Origin: Bacteroidales bacterium UBA6408
Lineage (GTDB): Bacteria; Bacteroidota; Bacteroidia; Bacteroidales; UBA932
Assembly (NCBI GenBank): GCA_002439805.1
Contig: DJPQ01000103.1
Coordinates: 1,714-7,641 of the forward strand
Length of the DNA: 5,928 nucleotides
Direction of reading: 5' to 3'
A program made the position numbers and the translations under genes. Positions 1 to 5,928 of this stretch are shown here, piece by piece. How positions within the stretch are numbered: position 1 is the first letter of the stretch; each line of letters opens with the position of its first letter. The notes beneath the pieces were generated by a model. The model did not search any database. It was not told where the DNA came from and worked only from the letters and a program-made list of their open reading frames with translations.

Positions 1-1095
1 AGCGGAATCTGCGAGCCGGAGCCCATCGCGAGGACGATATGCAGCATACCGACCTTCGGCGGCCTCTACACGAAGTACGGTGTCTGCCGGCTCGACAACA
101 TCGTGACGGTGGTCGATGCGATGAGAATGCAGAGCGAGTTCGACTGCGGCGACACCCTCGTGATGAAGGACATCGACGAGGAAGACATAGAGAACCTTGT
201 TATCCAGCAGATTGAGTTCTGCAACACCGTCCTCCTCAACAAGGCGTCGGAAGTTTCTCCGAAAGAACTCGAGCGCATAAAGGCCATCATCAGCGAGCTT
301 CAGCCGAAAGCCGAAATCATCGAGTGCAACTACGCGGACGTGCCGCTTGAAAAGCTGTTGAACACTCACCTTTTCGACTACGACAAGGTGTCGGCGTCCG
401 CCGGCTGGGTCAAGGGCATCGAGACCTCCGAGGAGGATGCCCATAAGGCCGAGCATGACCACGGGGAAGACGATGAACACGAGCATCACCGTCACGACGA
501 TGACGGACACGGGCATCATCACCACGATGACGAAGACAACGACGAGCACGAACATGGACACCACCATCACGATGACGAAGACAACGACGAGCACGAACAT
601 GGACACCACCATCACGATGACGAAGACCATGATGACGATGAAGAACATGACAGTCACCACGAGGAAGTCGGAGGACACCATCACCACCATCATCACGACC
701 ATGAGGGCGGCGAGGTCGAGGAATACGGCATCGGCACCTTCGTCTATTGCCGCCGCCCGGCCTTCGACATGAACAAGTTCGACAACTTCGTGGCGAAGAA
801 ATGGCCGCGCAGCGTCATCCGAGCCAAGGGTCTCTGCTACTTCAGCGACGACACCGACATGTCCTACCTCTTCGAGCAGGCAGGCCGTCAGTTCCAGCTC
901 AAGGCCGCCGGCAAATGGTACGCCACCGCCCCTAAGGAAGACCTCAAAGAAATCGCCGCCCAGGATCCGGACTTCATGAAGGACTGGGATCCGAAGTACG
1001 GCGACCGCATGCAGAAGCTCGTCTTCATCGGCCAGCACCTCGACAAGGAGCAGATTACCAAAGACCTGGACTTCTGCCTCGTCAGCGAAGAGTAA
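1..1095 (+). CDS. COG0523/CobW-family GTP-binding metal chaperone with His-rich insert (5'-truncated)
   Basis: This is the C-terminal 364 residues of a G3E-family GTPase; the reading frame is open from base 1, so the start, Walker A loop and usual metal-binding CxCC motif lie outside the window. An internal ATG at 103 is not the real start, because conserved family sequence (SGICEPEPIA, residues 1-10) lies before it. Visible parts are the end of the GTPase domain (residues 1 to about 145), a His/Asp/Glu-rich insert (about 148-234, with 36 His in 87 residues, including a run of seven), and a CobW_C domain (about 242-360). Known members use GTP hydrolysis to deliver zinc, cobalt or other metals to target proteins in the cytoplasm, and many are induced by zinc starvation. 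Zinc is my inference; cobalt or nickel cannot be excluded. The guanine-recognition motif reads NKAS (238-249) rather than NKxD. Its stop overlaps the convergent helicase gene by 14 bp. Its promoter is not visible. Confidence 0.93.
   Translation, partial: SGICEPEPIARTICSIPTFGGLYTKYGVCRLDNIVTVVDAMRMQSEFDCGDTLVMKDIDEEDIENLVIQQIEFCNTVLLNKASEVSPKELERIKAIISELQPKAEIIECNYADVPLEKLLNTHLFDYDKVSASAGWVKGIETSEEDAHKAEHDHGEDDEHEHHRHDDDGHGHHHHDDEDNDEHEHGHHHHDDEDNDEHEHGHHHHDDEDHDDDEEHDSHHEEVGGHHHHHHHDHEGGEVEEYGIGTFVYCRRPAFDMNKFDNFVAKKWPRSVIRAKGLCYFSDDTDMSYLFEQAGRQFQLKAAGKWYATAPKEDLKEIAAQDPDFMKDWDPKYGDRMQKLVFIGQHLDKEQITKDLDFCLVSEE
511..627 (+). repeat. In-frame 45-bp tandem repeat in the His-rich insert
   Basis: A 45-bp unit encoding GHHHHDDEDNDEHEH occurs at 511-555 and 556-600, followed by a partial third copy from 601 to 627. 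The period-45 match is exact over 523-627. The first copy differs from the second only at synonymous bases near its start. Because the unit is a multiple of three, copy-number change keeps the reading frame and simply lengthens or shortens the metal-binding tract. The near identity at DNA level, including synonymous positions, points to recent duplication by slippage or unequal recombination rather than old selection on the protein alone. Confidence 0.92.
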
Positions 1096-4000
1096 GGCTG
1101 TTTGAAACCAGCCGTATTTCGGGCAGAACTATCGGAGTCTCAAGATATTTTGGGGCTCCGTTTGTCTTGTCAGGATTCTCGTAGTGCCAGAACAGGAGGA
1201 ACCTGACTCTTGAAGAGATTGGCACATAGCCCTTTTGCTGAAGCTTTGACAGCTTTGTGCGGAAAGCTTCGGAGAAACGGCCGACTTGCTGTGAATACCC
1301 GTTAACCGTGGTGTAGAGCCGGTCATCTATGACATTCAGCGCATCGCCCGAACAAAGTTTTGAAATTATGTCCGACTTCCCCTTGAAACAGTCCAGATGC
1401 AAGTCCCTGTGCGAGAGCTGAAGCAGGAGTTCGTCCGGTTCGGCGTATAACTTCGGGTCATTTTCAATGGAAAGTCCGGCGGCCGAACCGCCTCCATCGG
1501 CGAGTTCCGGAATGCTGTGGAATATGCCTCCGTCAAAATGCACCGACAAGTTAGTCTTCGCCCTTGTCATTCCGACATATATGACGCGTCGTTCCCGGTC
1601 AGTAATCTGTGTCATGCCGCGAAGGAGAAGATACACATTGTCAAACTCGCGCCCCTTTGACTTATGAACCGTCGAGACGACAATCTCATTTCGGGCCGCC
1701 TTGCAGAAGTCGCTGAGTTCGGATTCCCCGAAGAAGTTGAAAAGATCCGAGACATAACGTTTGGACGGATATTCCTTCTCAAACGCGCCTATGCATGACA
1801 ACGCAATTTCAAGGCTTGAACTCCCGGCAAATTCGCCTGTCGTCAGTTCCATGGCGTGCGCCCACACATTGTCAGGAATTATCGTGGAACAGTTTGCCCT
1901 GATGTCCGAGTAAAAAAGGTGGAGTTCGGCAAGGTCATGGAGGCTGAAGCTGTCATTCGACTGAATCAGACGAGCCTTCACTCCTCTCCTGCCAAGCATG
2001 GCCGAAACCATAAGGGCGTCATCATTCGTCATTGTCAGGACAGCCGAACTTCCGGAAGCGTGCGCCGCAAGAATCTCATCAACGACAGCCTGCCCGTAAT
2101 ACCCTGCAGGATGCCGTACAAGGCGGACACAACCGTCGCCGCCGACCACACATCTGATGGGTTCGGACTTCAGCCTGTTGCCGATTGTACGCGCAAACGA
2201 ATTGGCAAGGGCGATTACCGGCTGACAGCTCCTGAAATTCTCCAGCATATTATAGACCTTCGCATTGAACTCGCTTATCAATAGTCCCATATACCTTGAG
2301 TCCGAACCTCGGAACTCATATATGTTCTGGTCGTCATCCCCGACGGCAATCACCCTCATGTCGTCATTGTTGCGTACAAGTTCACGAACGAGGGCAAATT
2401 CGTCCTCACTCATGTCCTGCGCCTCGTCAATGACAAGTATCGACTTCGTAATCCGGCTACGTTCCACCTGACTGTCCCTGACGGCATCGACAGCCTTATC
2501 TACAACATTCTCCGAATCGTCGATTGAACCGACCTTGCCCAGCAAATCGAAGCAATAGGAATGGAAAGTCCTTATCTCAACATACTCGGCCGCATTTCCA
2601 ATCAGTTCGCGAAGCCTCTTGTGAAACTCCGTCGCCGCGGCACGGGAGAATGTCAGCATCAGAAGCTGCTCGGACTTGACGTCTTCCATGAGTATCAGCG
2701 AGGCGAGCTTCCGCACAAGCACATAAGTCTTTCCGCTGCCAGGACCCGCCGGAACGACGATAAACCTGGACTCCCTGTCATTTATTATCGCGGACTGCGA
2801 AGGCGTCAGGCTTCCGAATATTTCCCGATATTTCTGAGGACTGACATTCCGGTCTATTTCCCTCTGCTCCCCGTCATCAAAATACTTCTTGACAAACGCC
2901 TTGAAATCCATCATGAAATAGTCGTGTACAAACTCCAGCGCCGCCCTCTCATTCTCCACCATCATATTTGCATATTTCCCTACAATATGAATCTGCTGAA
3001 TGCGCTGCCGGTAGAATGCGTCAAGATTCAGATAGTCTTCCTTTCGATAGCGGCTGCGGTTGTCGTGGTTGAGCCGTTCTATCTGCAATTTGTTGTACAG
3101 AACCATAAAACCGCCCTCAATGCTCATAATCCCGGATTTTGCAAGGAACAGGAGCGCATCCTCCACATCCTGAAGCGTGGCCTTTACATCATTGAATATG
3201 GCAATTTCCCTGTTAAAGTCCTCCAAAAGACCGACGAGAGAGAACTGAACACGGATTTCATTTGAAACCGCATCCCGCACTCCAGTTTTGCGGAAGCGTT
3301 CAAGTATGAAACGCGACAGTGAACTTCTGACCTCGAACTTTTCCCGAAGAACATGGATGTCGACTTTCGGGACTATGGATATGTATTCCTCGGAAAGCGG
3401 CTTCTTCTCTATATAGTTCTTTATCGTCCAGAAAAACAATAATGTTCGTATATCCTTGACATTGGATTTCGAAAGACCGGCCGACAACGCCCTTTCGTTC
3501 AGTTCCTTAAAGCCGTATTGCCCGGCACCACCATCTTCGACCGCTCCGATGAGAAAATTCTCAAGCGAGAGCATCGTGTCTATCCGAGACGAAAAGGACG
3601 GGCGAAGATACGCAGTCATGTCCTCATCCTTGGCAAGAATCCCGCAAAGCTGCATCTTTTCCACGAGACGGACGACTTTTCCCGTTTCGATTCCAAGCAT
3701 ATCGGACAAATAGTCAATCCTCGACTCCGCCTCTGCGGTACCTGCCCTTGCGCGGCTTCTTTCCGATATGAGAGATTTGATTATACGAACCGCATCCTGC
3801 CGGTCCTCTTCCGTAAACCTGTCATCGGAACGTATTATCCGCGACGCCTCATCAAGGTTTTTAGGCACGATACTCGTCGCGAATATCCTCGGACTGTTCA
3901 TGCCGCGCCTGACATACCCGGCGTTCTCCAAGGCAGCCACAGCGCTCTTGACCTTAGTCTCGACGTCCCGTATCTCATCCCACCCGGCCTTCCTCGCGAC

Positions 4001-5923
4001 TTCAAGAGCGGAAATACAGACAAGGTCACGCTTCTGGGTCAGTCCCTTGATTGCCCGCCATACCTGGTTTATCTCGCTGAATGTCAATTTTGTCTGATTC
4101 AGAAGAATGAAATGACGGTTCAGGTCATCGTCATTATACAGAACATAGCAGTCCGCCTCGGAATGCACATCGCGGCCGGCACGCCCGGCTTCCTGAATGT
4201 AGTTCTCCAGAGAATCGGATATCTCATAATGCACGACAAGCCCGACATCGCTCTTGTCAACGCCCATACCGAAGGCAGACGTCGCGACGATGATACGCAC
4301 GCGGTCATTTATGAAGTCATCCTGATTCTGAACCTTGACACGTGTCTCCATCTGCCCGTGAAAGGCGCGCGCGTCGAGACCGTCACGCACGAGTCTCGCG
4401 GCAAGGTCTTCCGCTGCCTTTGTCCGCGTGACATAGACGATGGCCGGGCAGGTGCTGTCTATAAGCAAATCTCTGAGAGTCTGATACTTCTCCTCATTAT
4501 TCGCGCGGTAGAGAACCGTGTAGTGCAGATTAGTCCGCGTAGCATCCGTAGTAAAACGCCTGAGTCGAAGGCCGAGCCTTTCCTGAAAATAATCCGTTAT
4601 ATCGCTGATCACCTTGGGCTTGGCCGTTGCCGTGAAACATGACACGGGAATGGGCTGTTCAAGTCCCTTTGCTTCCTGAAGCGACTTTATGAAATCGGCT
4701 ATATGGAGATATTCTATCCGGAAGTCCTGTCCCCACGCCGAAAAACAGTGAGCCTCGTCTATGACAAAGCGCGACACCGTGCGGGACATCAGAATCTTCT
4801 CGATGGTTTTCGAGCGCAGCTGTTCAGGAGCGATGTAAAGCATCGAAGCCTCACCGCTGCGCACGCGCTCAAGGGCGTCACGCCTCTCGACAGGCGACAG
4901 CAGCCCGTTTATATAGACAGCATCGGATATGCCCTTCTTCTCAAGGTTCTCGACCTGGTCCTTCATGAGAGACTGGAGGGGAGAAATCACTATCGTAAGG
5001 CCGCGCACGGTCTCTCCGGCAATGAGTGCCGGCAACTGGAACGTCAGAGACTTGCCTCCTCCGGTGGGGAATATGGCAAGCAGAGACTCTCCTCCGATTG
5101 CTGCGCGCACGGCATTCTCCTGCAGAGGCTCGTCATTGAACTTTCTGAAATGCTCATATCCGAACCATTTCTTCAGTGCCCTTTCCGGATTGAAGGCAGC
5201 GGAACAGTATTCACATGACGGAGTCCCGCAATTTTTGTTTCTCAGAGCATATATGATTTTTTCTACCGCAGGATAATTTTTCAGAACCCATGCCGGGGTT
5301 ATGGAATTGCGGTCACGGGTCAGGATTACGGCTGTAGCATAGGCGCATTCAACCCCATTTTCCCTCGCAAACTGTTCAATGTCAGCATTTTCACAGACAA
5401 GACCCGTCAGGGCGGCCCGAATGCTGTCAGACAGCGGCTTTCTCAGAAAGGAGAGCCTCCACCCTGTGGAATAATCGACGGACTTGAAGAATCCGCTGAA
5501 ATGCTCGTCACCTGATGTGAGGTCATAGTAAAGCGACTGCAATGATTCCGGAAGGCATCCGAATGCCTCCACCTCGTCTTCATAGAGAATCTTGGCCTTC
5601 CTAGCGTCATTCAGAGGATTGTTAAGTTCCTCGGAATCAATCTTGTCATCCTTGAGAAGCCTGTGATAGGGCCGCATGGGAAAAAGGAGAGGCGAGAGAT
5701 AAAGAGTGTCTATGACCTTATAGTTTTTCTTGAGGAACGGACGCAGATATTTCAGGTCATGTTCAATGATGTTGTGACCGCACAGATATTCGCAGTCGCC
5801 GATAAAATCCACAAAATCAGCGACTTTAGCAGAATGAAACGACTCCTCGCCCTTAATTGCGCCAAGGTCAAGAATCTTTCCCCGTCCTCCAACCTCAAGG
5901 TCTATGAAGGCTATCTTTTTCAT
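1082..5923 (-). CDS. Exonuclease-RecQ-UvrD fusion: DnaQ-like domain + SF2 RecQ helicase + SF1 UvrD helicase
   Basis: This is a complete 1613-residue protein, far longer than RecQ (about 600) or UvrD (about 720). Residues 1-115 form a DnaQ-like exonuclease domain: D8/E10 (FIDLE), GHNIIEHD (49-56), and NPLNDA (102-107), where the usual catalytic His is Asn. C232, C237 and C240 form a possible metal-binding knuckle. The RecQ core spans about 250-610: TGGGKS (287-292), DEAH (389-392), CFSAWGQDFR (393-402), FTATA (430-434), ATSAFGMGVD (547-556) and QEAGRAGRD (577-585). The canonical RecQ four-Cys zinc domain is missing; about 610-1030 looks like winged helices. The UvrD core spans about 1036-1470: Q-motif LTPSQ (1039-1043), AGPGSGKT (1059-1066), TFH (1119-1121), DEAQD (1166-1170), GDDDQNIYEFRG (1195-1206), VHKSKGREF (1419-1427) and YVGMTRAK (1449-1456). 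Both motors look intact, so 3'-5' DNA unwinding powered by ATP is expected. ATG at 5923 begins MKKIAFIDLE, directly at the first exonuclease strand; only GACAG is visible upstream, so the ribosome site is cut off. The family is usually labelled a RecQ-family helicase, but this is not an orthologue of classic recQ. The biological role (repair, recombination or defence) is unknown. Confidence 0.94.
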   Translation of the reverse strand: MKKIAFIDLEVGGRGKILDLGAIKGEESFHSAKVADFVDFIGDCEYLCGHNIIEHDLKYLRPFLKKNYKVIDTLYLSPLLFPMRPYHRLLKDDKIDSEELNNPLNDARKAKILYEDEVEAFGCLPESLQSLYYDLTSGDEHFSGFFKSVDYSTGWRLSFLRKPLSDSIRAALTGLVCENADIEQFARENGVECAYATAVILTRDRNSITPAWVLKNYPAVEKIIYALRNKNCGTPSCEYCSAAFNPERALKKWFGYEHFRKFNDEPLQENAVRAAIGGESLLAIFPTGGGKSLTFQLPALIAGETVRGLTIVISPLQSLMKDQVENLEKKGISDAVYINGLLSPVERRDALERVRSGEASMLYIAPEQLRSKTIEKILMSRTVSRFVIDEAHCFSAWGQDFRIEYLHIADFIKSLQEAKGLEQPIPVSCFTATAKPKVISDITDYFQERLGLRLRRFTTDATRTNLHYTVLYRANNEEKYQTLRDLLIDSTCPAIVYVTRTKAAEDLAARLVRDGLDARAFHGQMETRVKVQNQDDFINDRVRIIVATSAFGMGVDKSDVGLVVHYEISDSLENYIQEAGRAGRDVHSEADCYVLYNDDDLNRHFILLNQTKLTFSEINQVWRAIKGLTQKRDLVCISALEVARKAGWDEIRDVETKVKSAVAALENAGYVRRGMNSPRIFATSIVPKNLDEASRIIRSDDRFTEEDRQDAVRIIKSLISERSRARAGTAEAESRIDYLSDMLGIETGKVVRLVEKMQLCGILAKDEDMTAYLRPSFSSRIDTMLSLENFLIGAVEDGGAGQYGFKELNERALSAGLSKSNVKDIRTLLFFWTIKNYIEKKPLSEEYISIVPKVDIHVLREKFEVRSSLSRFILERFRKTGVRDAVSNEIRVQFSLVGLLEDFNREIAIFNDVKATLQDVEDALLFLAKSGIMSIEGGFMVLYNKLQIERLNHDNRSRYRKEDYLNLDAFYRQRIQQIHIVGKYANMMVENERAALEFVHDYFMMDFKAFVKKYFDDGEQREIDRNVSPQKYREIFGSLTPSQSAIINDRESRFIVVPAGPGSGKTYVLVRKLASLILMEDVKSEQLLMLTFSRAAATEFHKRLRELIGNAAEYVEIRTFHSYCFDLLGKVGSIDDSENVVDKAVDAVRDSQVERSRITKSILVIDEAQDMSEDEFALVRELVRNNDDMRVIAVGDDDQNIYEFRGSDSRYMGLLISEFNAKVYNMLENFRSCQPVIALANSFARTIGNRLKSEPIRCVVGGDGCVRLVRHPAGYYGQAVVDEILAAHASGSSAVLTMTNDDALMVSAMLGRRGVKARLIQSNDSFSLHDLAELHLFYSDIRANCSTIIPDNVWAHAMELTTGEFAGSSSLEIALSCIGAFEKEYPSKRYVSDLFNFFGESELSDFCKAARNEIVVSTVHKSKGREFDNVYLLLRGMTQITDRERRVIYVGMTRAKTNLSVHFDGGIFHSIPELADGGGSAAGLSIENDPKLYAEPDELLLQLSHRDLHLDCFKGKSDIISKLCSGDALNVIDDRLYTTVNGYSQQVGRFSEAFRTKLSKLQQKGYVPISSRVRFLLFWHYENPDKTNGAPKYLETPIVLPEIRLVSNSLTLR
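1096..1113. terminator. Possible short bidirectional terminator hairpin at the convergent gene ends
   Basis: GGCTG at 1096-1100 pairs with CAGCC at 1109-1113 around an 8-base loop. Two extra T-A pairs are possible if one C is bulged. The inverted repeat begins right after the TAA of the metal-chaperone gene and lies inside the last codons of the opposing helicase gene. The bases that follow are only weakly T-rich in either direction (GTATTTC on +, TTACTCTT on -), so it is a poor match to a classic intrinsic terminator. Its position, where both genes need to end, is the main argument for it. Confidence 0.33.
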
Positions 5924-5928
5924 CTGTC

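Noticed and set aside
103..105. ATG at 103 as the start of the metal chaperone gene
   Set aside because: Conserved family sequence (SGICEPEPIA) is encoded in the same frame before it, from base 1, so the gene continues upstream out of the window.
481..640. CRISPR-like or regulatory direct repeats
   Set aside because: The repeats are contiguous with no spacers, keep the reading frame and encode a metal-binding protein tract.
437..772. Thr/Met-rich + strand open frame overlapping the His-rich tract
   Set aside because: Its Thr/Met repetition is just the 45-bp His/Asp repeat read in the wrong frame; the true frame continues conserved COG0523 sequence on both sides.
963..992. Two GGATCC palindromes about 24 bp apart
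   Set aside because: They encode ordinary DPD and WDP segments of the conserved CobW C-terminal domain; no wider repeat or regulatory context is seen.
2561..3265. Open frame of 234 codons on the + strand, opposite the inter-motor region
   Set aside because: It is antisense to the intact helicase frame, and its translation resembles no family I know.
3518..4642. Long open frame of 374 codons on the + strand, opposite the RecQ core
   Set aside because: It is fully antisense to a region with clear conserved helicase motifs, and its translation shows no recognisable domain. It is best explained by codon composition of the real gene.

Overview
This window holds two protein-coding genes facing each other tail to tail. 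Together they fill almost every base. The left gene (+ strand, 1-1095) is the 3' part of a COG0523/CobW-family GTPase, a likely metal (zinc) chaperone. Its start lies upstream of the window, and it carries a very long His/Asp/Glu-rich metal-binding insert. The right gene (- strand, 5923-1082) encodes a complete 1613-residue protein that fuses three nucleic-acid enzymes: an N-terminal DnaQ-like (DEDD-fold) 3'-5' exonuclease-type domain, a RecQ-type superfamily 2 helicase, and a UvrD/Rep/PcrA-type superfamily 1 helicase.

Layout: 1-441 is the end of the GTPase domain of the metal chaperone. 442-702 is the His-rich insert, containing a 45-bp in-frame tandem repeat. About 724-1092 is the CobW C-terminal domain. 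The two stop codons overlap by 14 bp (1082-1095), with a small inverted repeat just past the chaperone stop (1096-1113) that could end transcription. The helicase fusion then runs leftward from 5923: exonuclease domain (about 5923-5579), linker with a Cys cluster (about 5578-5177), RecQ core (about 5176-4097), a middle region that looks like several winged helices (about 4096-2834), UvrD core (about 2833-1500) and a small C-terminal domain (about 1441-1085). There is no intergenic stretch over 300 bases, and I see no tRNA, rRNA, CRISPR array, insertion sequence or attachment site.

Organism: clearly bacterial. The SGICEP-type COG0523 protein with a poly-His insert, and giant exonuclease-RecQ-UvrD proteins, fit my memory of anaerobic gut-type bacteria (Bacteroidota or Bacillota). 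The sequence alone does not settle the phylum. Hand counts suggest the chaperone gene is GC-richer (62% over 901-960) than parts of the helicase gene (37% over 3421-3480, 42% over 2941-3000, 53-55% elsewhere). This hints at different histories but is only a sample.

The two genes have no obvious functional link; convergent orientation argues against an operon. The part most worth attention is the fusion helicase: two opposite-class motors and a nuclease-fold domain on one chain suggest a self-contained DNA-processing machine for repair, recombination or possibly defence against foreign DNA. Its cellular role cannot be read from this window.
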